Source of the DNA: a bacterium
GTDB taxonomy: Bacteria; Babelota; Babeliae; Babelales; Vermiphilaceae
Direction: 5' to 3'
Length of the DNA stretch: 50,905 nt
Assembly: GCA_021833825.1 (NCBI GenBank)
Contig: JAKBEL010000001.1
Span: 1 to 50,905, forward strand
Shown here: piece after piece, positions 16,245-24,636 of the stretch
Numbering within the stretch: position 1 is the first letter of the stretch
How the letters are laid out: each line of letters opens with the position of its first letter
Notes under the pieces: generated by a model
Databases searched by the model: none
Seen by the model: only the letters and a program-made list of their open reading frames with translations
Told to the model about the DNA's origin: nothing
Position numbers and translations under genes: made by a program

Positions 16245-18202
16245 AAAAAAAGCTATTTAAACTTCACGCTCCCTTTGCACCTTCTGGCGATCAACCTGAG
16301 GCGATCAGAGCATTAGTTGATCATAGGCCTGGCAGATCAACTCTATTGGGTGTGACCGGTTCAGGTAAAACCTATACTATGGCCAATCTGATTGCGCAGC
16401 AGGATAAACCGGTTCTTATTTTGAGCCCAAATAAAACATTGGCTGCACAGCTTTATGAGGAGTTTAGTCTCTTTTTTCCTGAGAATAAGGTCTGTTATTT
16501 TGTCAGTTATTATGACTATTATCAACCAGAATCCTATTTGCCAGCGCAGGATATTTATGTTCCTAAAGAGACTAAGATAAATGCAGAGATTGAACGATTA
16601 CGTTTAGAGGCGACAGCCTCTATGATTAATCGCAGAGATACCATTGTTATTGCATCAGTATCTTGTATCTACTCGCTTGGTAATCCGTCCGATTATCGTA
16701 ATTTAGCGTTAAGCCTTAAAGTTGGGCAAGAGATATCACGAAAAGATCTATTGGCCAAGCTTATCTTTATTCAATATGTTCGCAATGATATTGAGCGTGC
16801 TTCAGGCACTATTCAGGTTCTTGGCAATACTATTGAGGTTAATCTGCCTTATCAGAAAGATAAGTTGCGCATAGAACTATTTGGTAATACCATTGAGTCA
16901 TTGCAATGGGTTAGTAAGCAGAATAATGAGATACAGATGGAGCTTGATAACACTATTGTCTTTCCTGCTAAACATTTTGTTACACCAAAAGATCGGATTG
17001 ATGCTGCAATTAAAAGTATTAGCTCAGAGCTAGAGCACTATGCTCCTAAAATTGCACATCCACTCTATCAAGAACGGATCAAGCAACGGGTGAGCCATGA
17101 CCTTGAGATGTTGCAAGAGGTGGGTTATTGTTCTGGTATTGAAAATTATTCGGTCCATTTTGATGGTAGAAATTCCGGCGAGCAACCATATACACTCTTT
17201 GATTTTTATCAGAAAGATGATTTTTTGTTATTTATTGATGAATCGCATATTGCAGTTCCTCAGTTGCGTGGTATGTATGCTGGAGATCGGTCACGCAAAA
17301 AATCATTGATCGATTTTGGTTTTCGTTTGCCATCAGCTTTTGACAATAGGCCGTTACAGTTTCATGAAATAGAGAAATATTTTAATGATGTGGTCTTTGT
17401 CTCTGCAACGCCGGGAGAATATGAACTGAAAACTTCAGATATTATTGTTGAACAGATAATTAGACCAACAGGGCTTGTTGATCCACTTATAGAGGTGCAT
17501 GGACGTGTCGGCCAGATTGATCATCTGGTTAAAGGAATAAAAGAGACCAAAGAAAAAGGCTTTCGTACATTAGTGACCGTATTGACCAAAAAACTCGCAG
17601 AGGAGCTAGCTCATTTTCTTGAAGAGAAGCAGCTTAAGGTCTGTTATCTGCATAGTGAATTAAAAACACCACAACGGACTGAGCTTTTGCAAAAGTTGCG
17701 TCTTGGTGTTTTTGATTGTTTGGTGGGTGTCAATTTATTGCGCGAGGGGCTTGATCTTCCAGAGGTTGCTCTGGTTGCAATTATGGATGCTGATATTGAA
17801 AGTTTTTTGCGTGATAAACGTTCATTTATTCAGACCATTGGCCGTGCGGCGCGTAACACTGAAAGCAGAGTGGTAATGTATGCAGATAAGATCACTCAAT
17901 CGATGGCTGCTGCAATTGATGAGACAAATCGACGCCGTGAATTGCAGATGAATTTTAATAAAGAGCATGGCATTGTTCCCGTTACTGTTAAACGGGATGT
18001 GACCAAAAGTATTAATAATATTCAAAAAGCTATAGCAGAAGCATCAAAGCTTTCGGGTAAGAAGAAAAAAGAGGCACCGCTTTCTCCAGAAGAAAAATTG
18101 GCATATATTGAGCAATTAAAAAATGAGATGTTCAGAGCGGCGGAAGATCTTGATTTTGAGAAGGCAATTGCATTGCGAGAGCAGATTCAAAAGCTTTCAT
18201 GA
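16241..18202 (+). CDS. uvrB: UvrABC system protein B
   Basis: Damage-verification helicase of nucleotide excision repair; binds UvrA, then UvrC. 653 aa, about the usual length. Walker A GVTGSGKT is at 37-44, the beta-hairpin that inserts at lesions is at about 90-101 (YYDYYQPESYLP), the DESH box is near 331, helicase motif VI is QTIGRAARN, and the C-terminal UVR motif (about 618-653, DFEKAIALREQIQ) for UvrC contact is intact. The start overlaps the previous gene's stop, with GAGGAGG 16 nt upstream, so expression may now depend on the upstream gene. A broken copy of this start region lies at 14174-14256. Confidence 0.97.
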   Translation: MKKKLFKLHAPFAPSGDQPEAIRALVDHRPGRSTLLGVTGSGKTYTMANLIAQQDKPVLILSPNKTLAAQLYEEFSLFFPENKVCYFVSYYDYYQPESYLPAQDIYVPKETKINAEIERLRLEATASMINRRDTIVIASVSCIYSLGNPSDYRNLALSLKVGQEISRKDLLAKLIFIQYVRNDIERASGTIQVLGNTIEVNLPYQKDKLRIELFGNTIESLQWVSKQNNEIQMELDNTIVFPAKHFVTPKDRIDAAIKSISSELEHYAPKIAHPLYQERIKQRVSHDLEMLQEVGYCSGIENYSVHFDGRNSGEQPYTLFDFYQKDDFLLFIDESHIAVPQLRGMYAGDRSRKKSLIDFGFRLPSAFDNRPLQFHEIEKYFNDVVFVSATPGEYELKTSDIIVEQIIRPTGLVDPLIEVHGRVGQIDHLVKGIKETKEKGFRTLVTVLTKKLAEELAHFLEEKQLKVCYLHSELKTPQRTELLQKLRLGVFDCLVGVNLLREGLDLPEVALVAIMDADIESFLRDKRSFIQTIGRAARNTESRVVMYADKITQSMAAAIDETNRRRELQMNFNKEHGIVPVTVKRDVTKSINNIQKAIAEASKLSGKKKKEAPLSPEEKLAYIEQLKNEMFRAAEDLDFEKAIALREQIQKLS

Positions 18203-18364
18203 TTCTTAATGTATATCATTAACTTTATATTCAGATTTATTTTAGCAATAGATCATTTATTGTAAAAAAACGGTTATCTTACTGTCGTCTTGTTAGATTG
18301 ATATATTATCTTCAATATTGCGCTGCGTTAGCAATTGAGAATGATTATGAGGGGGAAGTCTATT

Positions 18365-19237
18365 ATGGTGATTGTTTTAGGGATTATCTTTTTTGTAATT
18401 AATGCCTACTGTTCGGCACCAGAGAAGGGAATATTAGAAAAAATAACTCTTAAAGGATCACTTTCGCGTAGTATGTCAGATATACCATCAACTGGCAATC
18501 CTTCTGGAGAACCTGTTGTAAAAAAAGCATCATCTCCCGCTGTTATGTTGTCTACTAAAGAGCGCGGTGCGCAGATGTTTAACTTAGGGATAGATTGTGC
18601 TCGCAGGGGTGATGAAGAGGATGCAATAAGATGGTTTTTAGAGGCAGCTCATTGTGATGAGAGTAGGGCTATGAATTTTGTTGGGATGGATTATATGCAT
18701 AAAGGTGATATGGATAAGGCAAAATTCTGGTTTTCCAAAGGTGCAGCATTGGATAATGTTGTAGCCAAATGGAACCTTGCATCTTTATATCAACAAGATG
18801 ATAATCTAGATGCTGCTGTAGGTTTATATAAGGATATTTTAGAACATTATCCTGCTGCTAAAAATAATTTAGCGGTCATATTATATGAGCGGGGAGATCA
18901 AGAGGGTGCATTGCATTTATGGAAAGAGGCAAAAGCTGAAGGCGCATTGTCGGCTATTTTTAATTTAGCTTGGATAGCTGATAAACAGGGTGATGTGGAA
19001 GCGGCAAAAGCCGGTTATAAGCAATCTGCTGATAAGGGAGATCCAGACGGAATGTTTTACCTGGCGATGCTTTATGAAAGAGAGAAGGATATGTTGCATG
19101 CTAAGTATTGGTATAGAAAGGCTGCTGAGAATGGCAGTGAAGAGGCATTATCGAAAATAAAAGAGCTGAGTCCTGAACATATGTTAAGGCGCAAATGCAA
19201 GCGAAAGCTCTCTTTTATGCATTCACATAAAAAGTGA
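18365..19237 (+). CDS. Secreted Sel1-like/TPR repeat protein
   Basis: The start is placed at ATG 18365 because GAGGGGGAAG lies 6-7 nt before it and the result is a clean signal peptide (MVIVLGIIFFVINAYCS); earlier in-frame starts at 18335-18347 are weaker. The 290-aa product has a low-complexity Ser/Pro linker (about 20-60), then five or six Sel1-like repeats (about 65-270; examples GDEEDAIRWFLEAA, GDMDKAKFWFSKGA, KDMLHAKYWYRKAA). The tail is Lys/Arg-rich. Such helical scaffolds mediate protein-protein contacts, and secreted versions are common among intracellular bacteria. Partner unknown. Confidence 0.85.
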   Translation: MVIVLGIIFFVINAYCSAPEKGILEKITLKGSLSRSMSDIPSTGNPSGEPVVKKASSPAVMLSTKERGAQMFNLGIDCARRGDEEDAIRWFLEAAHCDESRAMNFVGMDYMHKGDMDKAKFWFSKGAALDNVVAKWNLASLYQQDDNLDAAVGLYKDILEHYPAAKNNLAVILYERGDQEGALHLWKEAKAEGALSAIFNLAWIADKQGDVEAAKAGYKQSADKGDPDGMFYLAMLYEREKDMLHAKYWYRKAAENGSEEALSKIKELSPEHMLRRKCKRKLSFMHSHKK

Positions 19238-19351
19238 TCTGTTGTAAGTGAATACTTGCCCTTTCAGAGCTCAACTGCAGACATTTTGACCAGAACGTGA
19301 TATTATCATCGACATAAGAGTAGTCTGTTTATATAAAAAAAAAGGGGTTAT

Positions 19352-21436
19352 ATGAATAAGCAAGATCTATATGTAATTATTTTTATTGCTATAGCTATAG
19401 GCTATGGGTTATTCATTGCATCGGCAATACCACAGGAGATACAGAACGTGATAACTATTGGTGATTTAGTAAGATTATTTCCAAATAAGCCCGCTTTGGT
19501 TGAGCAATATGCAAAATCATATATTCGAACTGCAAAGAAGCAGATAAAAAAAATATTAGATGTTGATGATGCTGAGCGAACATTTGCAAATACTGCAAAA
19601 GCCCTTGATAATCTTGAGAGGCTTTCAGATTTGGCTATTTTGAGCCAACTGTTAGAGGTTCTTGAGCTTTTAAGCCCTGTAAAAGCTATGCGTGATGCTG
19701 CTCATGACGCATCTATTAAAATTAGTCAGGCCTTTATTGATATGTTCAGTGACAAAAAGTTATACCATGCTTTTAAAGCTTATGTTGAGGGCAATGCACA
19801 AAACGAAGAATTACATGCAGAGCAACGTTATTTCCTTGAACAGACCATGATAGGATTTAAGCGTGGAGGGCTTGAGCTTGAAGATGAAATGCTTGAGCGA
19901 GTTAAAGAGGTAAAAAAAGAGCTCGCATCTTTGACCTTAGATTTTGATAAACATATTGCTGAAGATAATAGAACGGTTGAATTGACCAAAGAGGAGCTTG
20001 ATGGTTTACCAGACGATTTTATAGCAGTCTTGAAGCAGGGATCTCAAGGAACATATATTGTTGGAGTTGATTACCCGACCTATTTCCCTGTAATGCAGCA
20101 GGCTACAAACAGTGAGACCAGAAAAAAGATGTATCATGCATTTAATAATCGCGGATATCCAGCTAATGAAGAGCTGCTTAAAAAGATTATAGCAAAGCGT
20201 GATGAATTGGCTCAGTTGCTCGGCTATCAAAGCTTTGCCCATTATGAGCTTGAAGAACAGATGGTAAAATCACCTGCTCGAGCAGTAGAATTTCTTAATG
20301 ATTTAATAAAACGTGCAGATGCAAAAGAGGCTCAAGAATTTCAAGCATTACTTAAAGATCTTCCAGAGGGTGTTATTTTAACTGAAGATGGTAAAATGCA
20401 GCCATGGGATTTTGCATTTGTGCAAGATCGGTTCAAAAAGCGAAATTATGATATTGATGAAGAGAAAATATCAGAATATTTTCCAGTTGAAGAGACTATA
20501 AAAGGGCTTTTAAGTATTTATGAATCATTCTTATCGCTTCGTTTTGAAGAGGCACAGATCTATGGTTTGTGGGCAAATGATGTCCGTTGTTTGAAAGTTT
20601 TTGAGAAGGATTCTGGCCAATTAATCGGTTATCTTCTTCTTGATCTTTATCCACGACCAAATAAATATAGTCATGCTGCTCATGCAACTGTTCTTGCAGC
20701 AACATATGATAAAGATAATAGGCCGAATGTTGCAATCTCAGTTATTATGGCCAATTTCCCTAAAGGGCGAGGCAACAAGCCACCACTATTCAAGCGAGAT
20801 GATGTAAAGACCTTCTTTCATGAGTTTGGTCATGCAATGCATGCATTGCTTGGAAGAACGCATATAGCAAGCTTTGCAGGGACTGCGGTCAAACGTGATT
20901 TTGTTGAACTTCCATCGCAGATGCTTGAAGAGTGGATGTGGGACAGAGATATATTAAAGCTTGTCAGCAGCCATTATCAAACCGGTCAAGAGATGCCTGA
21001 TGATCTGATCGATCGTATTCTTGCGATGAAGCATATTGCAACCGGTGCCTTTGTTCAAAGGCAGGGAGCGCTCTCTTTGTTGGCATTAGATTATTTTCTT
21101 GAGGGGGCAGATAAAGATGTCAAGCAGATTGCGCAAGATGTTCAATCAAGAGTTATTAGACATATTGCATATGCACCAGATACCAATTTTTATGCCTCAT
21201 TTGGCCATCTTTCTGGCTATGGGTCAAAATATTATGGGTATTTATGGTCACGTGTATTTGCACTTGATCTCTTTTATGAAATAAAAAAGCATGGCCTTCT
21301 AGATCCAGTTATTGGTAAACGATATATTAATACAGTGATTGGCCGTGGCGGTAGTGCTGATCCTGATAATCTTTTAAGAGATTTCTTGGGCAGAGAGCCT
21401 AATAGTGATGCCTTTTTTAAAGATATGGGGCTGTGA
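19352..21436 (+). CDS. M3-family oligopeptidase (thimet type)
   Basis: A 694-aa zinc metallopeptidase cutting short peptides. The zinc motif HEFGH is at 490-494, within FFHEFGHAMHALLGRT, and the third ligand Glu is in ELPSQMLEEWMWD about 28 residues later. The C-terminal GYGSKYYGYLWSRVFALDLF block, typical of M3 substrate binding, is intact. Unlike cytosolic thimet oligopeptidases it begins with a hydrophobic helix (about 7-26, VIIFIAIAIGYGLFIASAIP), so it is exported or membrane-anchored. Periplasmic processing of host-derived peptides would fit a parasite. Its stop (TGA 21434-21436) abuts the stop of the convergent gene with no gap. Confidence 0.93.
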   Translation: MNKQDLYVIIFIAIAIGYGLFIASAIPQEIQNVITIGDLVRLFPNKPALVEQYAKSYIRTAKKQIKKILDVDDAERTFANTAKALDNLERLSDLAILSQLLEVLELLSPVKAMRDAAHDASIKISQAFIDMFSDKKLYHAFKAYVEGNAQNEELHAEQRYFLEQTMIGFKRGGLELEDEMLERVKEVKKELASLTLDFDKHIAEDNRTVELTKEELDGLPDDFIAVLKQGSQGTYIVGVDYPTYFPVMQQATNSETRKKMYHAFNNRGYPANEELLKKIIAKRDELAQLLGYQSFAHYELEEQMVKSPARAVEFLNDLIKRADAKEAQEFQALLKDLPEGVILTEDGKMQPWDFAFVQDRFKKRNYDIDEEKISEYFPVEETIKGLLSIYESFLSLRFEEAQIYGLWANDVRCLKVFEKDSGQLIGYLLLDLYPRPNKYSHAAHATVLAATYDKDNRPNVAISVIMANFPKGRGNKPPLFKRDDVKTFFHEFGHAMHALLGRTHIASFAGTAVKRDFVELPSQMLEEWMWDRDILKLVSSHYQTGQEMPDDLIDRILAMKHIATGAFVQRQGALSLLALDYFLEGADKDVKQIAQDVQSRVIRHIAYAPDTNFYASFGHLSGYGSKYYGYLWSRVFALDLFYEIKKHGLLDPVIGKRYINTVIGRGGSADPDNLLRDFLGREPNSDAFFKDMGL

Positions 21437-22240
21437 TTATTTCAGATTGTTGAAATCTGCTAAACCCTTTTCTGCATATCTCTCATTGTGTGGTAACTCG
21501 TAATGCCTGTAGAATGCATGTGTCACATTTTGGTAGAGTGTTGCACTTGGACCTGCCATCAGTTTGCCGTGCCTTCCATTAGGCAGATGAAGATGATATC
21601 CATTTGTAAATCCAAGCTCCTTGCGAATGTTGAGTAGGTTAATTGCTGATGTTGGCGGAACTGAATGATCATTCTCAACTGTGACAAAGAGTATAGGGAT
21701 ATCTTTATCAATAAGTTTTATAGCATCTATAGGGAATAATCCTTGAGGGTCAAATTGCCAAAAGATTAGAGGAATAGCATGTCTGATAACTGTAGCTGGA
21801 ATGCCCCAGCGTTGAGATCTATAGCTAATAACATGCTCAATAGTATCAAAGGGGGATTCTAGAATAACAGCTTTTACCTTTTCAGGTTTATATGTTCCTA
21901 AGAAGTTAATGATAGCAGATGCCCCTCGTGAGACTCCGATCAGAATGAATCCATCTGCATGGGGGAATTGCTCGGTCATCTTTTGCCATTCATGAGCAAT
22001 TTGCGCAAGCTCATTCTCTTGACCTAAACTGCAATGGGGCATATTGATGCGGATGTAGGTATGAACGCAGTCGAGGTTAAAGTTGACCAATGGCCCTTCT
22101 ATGATATATGGTTTATTGCGGTTTTTTGTAAAGGGTAAAGCCTGCTTTTTTGAATCGGCTATACCATGGACAAAGAAGGTTATAATCTGTTCAGTCATAC
22201 TGATCTGTACCCAAAGACAGAGTAAAAAAAGCAATAACAT
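21437..22240 (-). CDS. Secreted alpha/beta hydrolase (not the array family)
   Basis: The start is placed at ATG 22240, which has GGAG 6 nt upstream; several in-frame starts precede it (22246, 22252, 22258). The signal peptide is short (MLLLFLLCLWVQIS). The 267-aa protein has the oxyanion-strand motif FFVHGIADS, nucleophile elbow GVSRGAS (Ser), ENDHSVPP with the catalytic Asp, and GRHGKLM with the catalytic His, so the triad looks complete. It belongs to the prolyl-oligopeptidase/BAAT-like part of the superfamily and is not close to the array at 2803-6473. Substrate unknown. It is convergent with the M3 peptidase. Confidence 0.82.
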   Translation of the reverse strand: MLLLFLLCLWVQISMTEQIITFFVHGIADSKKQALPFTKNRNKPYIIEGPLVNFNLDCVHTYIRINMPHCSLGQENELAQIAHEWQKMTEQFPHADGFILIGVSRGASAIINFLGTYKPEKVKAVILESPFDTIEHVISYRSQRWGIPATVIRHAIPLIFWQFDPQGLFPIDAIKLIDKDIPILFVTVENDHSVPPTSAINLLNIRKELGFTNGYHLHLPNGRHGKLMAGPSATLYQNVTHAFYRHYELPHNERYAEKGLADFNNLK

Positions 22241-22329
22241 TAACATCTCCATTAGCACTTGTATATAGGCTCAATATAACAAATTTAGAGTTGCTTGAGA
22301 AGGTGTTATAAAAACAGGGTCTATTTTAA

Positions 22330-22482
22330 GTGGATTTGCATTTTGAGGCTGATGATTCTGCGCAGATAGGCCAGGCTTTGTTTAACGTTGTTGCCTATGA
22401 CTTAAATCACATGCTTAGAGAGTTATTGGGGGCTTTCAGACACCTTGTGAGGTGCTTAGAAAAGGTTTTTAGTGAGAAATGA
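22330..22482 (+). CDS. Possible 50-aa protein
   Basis: A frame from GTG 22330 to TGA 22482, directly after an in-frame TAA. The peptide has natural-looking composition and forms a good amphipathic helix (QIGQALFNVVAYDL, MLRELLGAFRHLVRCLEKVF), which is why I list it. Against it: no clear ribosome binding site (only ACAGGG about 10 nt upstream), a GTG start, and no family I recognise. It could be a fragment of a lost gene. Confidence 0.25.
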   Translation: MDLHFEADDSAQIGQALFNVVAYDLNHMLRELLGAFRHLVRCLEKVFSEK

Positions 22483-22557
22483 ATGTGTGTTGCATTTGTT
22501 AATTGGATCTCTTCTGAAACTATAGTAAAATTTCTTAATAATGAGTGAGGACTTACT

Positions 22558-22742
22558 CCGTTCGCTCTGAGTAGACTCATCCCCATGAGGCGTATCGAAG
22601 AGTGTTAGGCTAAAAAATTAAATAAAAAATTTGAGTTGTAATTGCATATTGCAAGCTCGATTGTTTTGTTAGTTTAAACAAGCGAATTGATGCTTCGATA
22701 ATTGGTTCCAGCATGGAACCAACATTATCAGCACGAACGGGG
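22558..22742. repeat. Inverted-repeat intergenic element, copy 2
   Basis: The left arm CCGTTCGCTCTGAGTAGACT is identical to copy 1 (9667) except at one position, followed by ATGAGGCGTATCGAAG, also shared. The right arm has GCTTCGATAA, then ATCAGCACGAACGGGG. The interior is longer than in copy 1 (185 against 113 bp) and unrelated in sequence. The ends are the conserved parts. Confidence 0.8.
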
Positions 22743-22766
22743 CAACGATTTCTTATTGTTCAACAT

Positions 22767-24431
22767 TTAAAAGCAGCAATCCTCTTTGAATATAATACCG
22801 GGCAACACATCTGCAGTGCATGCTGATGGACGGGGTACTTTCAGGATATATGAGAGTGTTGGTGCAAATTGTGTATTGTAGACCGGTTCATCGATGATCT
22901 TGCGTTGATACCATGCGCGTTGGTAAATAATAATCGGTATGTGTGTATCATAATTATAAGGGCTATGGTGGTCAGTTCCGGCTCTGTTTCTGGCCAGCAA
23001 GCAGTATGGATAGGTGTAGATGATAAGGTTGCCAGTTCTGCCTTTAAATAGCTCATTCTGATAATAGTTTTCTATGCTGTTCAGTTCAGTTGGAAGATTG
23101 CGCAACTCTTTGCAGGTCCAGACCTTTTTGATACCTTTCTGTTTTTCAAGAAGTCCAATAATAGCTTTTTTGATCTCTTTGCGTCTCTCTTTTTCTACTA
23201 TTTTTAGTGCTGGCTTATTAAGATGAACCGAGTTGCCATTAATGTATAGAATACTCTTTTCGATGTTGAAATCTTTTTTAATTTGTTCATTAATCTCTTG
23301 AGTCAATACATCAACTAAAATACGGCATGCGGCAGAATATCCATCTTGGAGCATCTGTTCAGGGAGTGGAGAAACACCGTGATCAGCTGTTAATGCCCAT
23401 AAAATGTTCCGTTTGCGCGTCTTTGCATTAACAGAGTCCATGAATCGTTTTATCTGATGATCAAGATGATAAATCATATCAATCACTTCGATAGAATTAG
23501 GCCCAGCTATGTGAGATAATTTATCAAGTCCGCCAATCAATACCCATAAAAACATTTTTTCATCTCTATTGTTTTTGCAAAAATGATCATCAATGCAAGC
23601 GAGCGCAGCATCAAATATTAGTTTATTAGCCGCAGGAGTCATTGCAAAATCCTTAAAAGGTTCTTCAGATCTCATATTGGGGTTGAATGTTTTGCCGATC
23701 AATGTTTGAGATAGGGCAGAGCCTTTGTAATTGTGCGCATGTTTGAATCTATAAGCAGCGGGTAGACAGCCATGGAATAGTTGCCATGTATATGATTGCA
23801 TTCTCTGTTGATGTTTTTTATTGAGATCATTGATCCATCCAGGAAGCTCTTGATAATAGGCTTTGCTAGAGGTGAAGATGCCTGTATTGGTATCAAACCA
23901 GATAGCTTTCCCCATTTTGTTTGCAGTGCATATGGCGGATCGGCTTTTCATGCCAATTGAAAATACTTGATATTCTGTATGTTGATCTGTCTGTATCATT
24001 AATTGATCTGAGATTCCATCAACCATAATATATTGAGGTGATTTGCCATAGGGCAACAGTCCATGTGGGCCAAATACAGCATCTTCTTTTGCAGATCCAT
24101 CATCACAATCGATCGGTTTGTAGCAATGGTTTTCGCACCATCCATTATGTGCAATACCATGTAATTTGGGGAGTACTCCAGTGTTTAATGTGGTGTGACC
24201 AGGAGCGGTCTCTGGGCATGCGTAAGGAGTATGAGCTTGGGTGTAGACAATGCCCTCATTTAAAAGAAATTTAAGCCCACCTTTTAAGTAAGGGCGAAGT
24301 TTTTCTAAGTGCCGATATGCAAGTTGATCTATTACCATAACAATGGTTAATTGTGGGCTCTCTTGACTAGATGCAGCCACATAAAGATGCAGCAATAATA
24401 GGGGTGATATATATTTGATCAATCTTATCAT
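22767..24431 (-). CDS. PafA-type alkaline phosphatase
   Basis: The start is ATG 24431, preceded by AAAGGA, giving a signal peptide (about 1-21); upstream in-frame starts up to 24506 have none. The 554-aa protein belongs to the alkaline phosphatase / phosphodiesterase superfamily. Visible active-site pieces: metal ligand D35 (VMVIDQ), nucleophile T75 in ETAPGHTT, N96, the pair K162/R164 (MKSRSA) that marks the monoesterase PafA group, LDKLSH and TADHG metal ligands, and DHHSPYNYDTHIP near the C-terminus. It likely frees phosphate from organic monoesters in the periplasm. The gene is monocistronic and divergent from the ankyrin gene. Confidence 0.9.
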   Translation of the reverse strand: MIRLIKYISPLLLLHLYVAASSQESPQLTIVMVIDQLAYRHLEKLRPYLKGGLKFLLNEGIVYTQAHTPYACPETAPGHTTLNTGVLPKLHGIAHNGWCENHCYKPIDCDDGSAKEDAVFGPHGLLPYGKSPQYIMVDGISDQLMIQTDQHTEYQVFSIGMKSRSAICTANKMGKAIWFDTNTGIFTSSKAYYQELPGWINDLNKKHQQRMQSYTWQLFHGCLPAAYRFKHAHNYKGSALSQTLIGKTFNPNMRSEEPFKDFAMTPAANKLIFDAALACIDDHFCKNNRDEKMFLWVLIGGLDKLSHIAGPNSIEVIDMIYHLDHQIKRFMDSVNAKTRKRNILWALTADHGVSPLPEQMLQDGYSAACRILVDVLTQEINEQIKKDFNIEKSILYINGNSVHLNKPALKIVEKERRKEIKKAIIGLLEKQKGIKKVWTCKELRNLPTELNSIENYYQNELFKGRTGNLIIYTYPYCLLARNRAGTDHHSPYNYDTHIPIIIYQRAWYQRKIIDEPVYNTQFAPTLSYILKVPRPSACTADVLPGIIFKEDCCF

Positions 24432-24636
24432 CAGATTAATTCCTTTTATTGAGGTGAGTCTATTTCTAATGTAAGAGAGATGAGATTCATAAATCAATGA
24501 ATTCATAGAAGGATTATGCTCAACTTATTATTTTATGCAGTTGCCACAATTACATATTAGTTTAAACTGTAAGCATAATTTTTTGTTCTAATTAATTTTT
24601 ATCAAATAGCATTCATAGCATTAGGATTTTCAAAAT

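Larger units (their letters stand above)
22259..22766. other. Long intergenic region with repeat and small frame
   Basis: About 508 bp between two genes of the minus strand. It holds a possible 50-codon gene (22330-22482) and the second copy of the inverted-repeat element (22558-22742), both listed separately. A short inverted repeat TTGGTTCCAGCATGGAACCAA (21 nt, 22702-22722) sits inside the element near its right end. I see no strong promoter. Confidence 0.5.
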
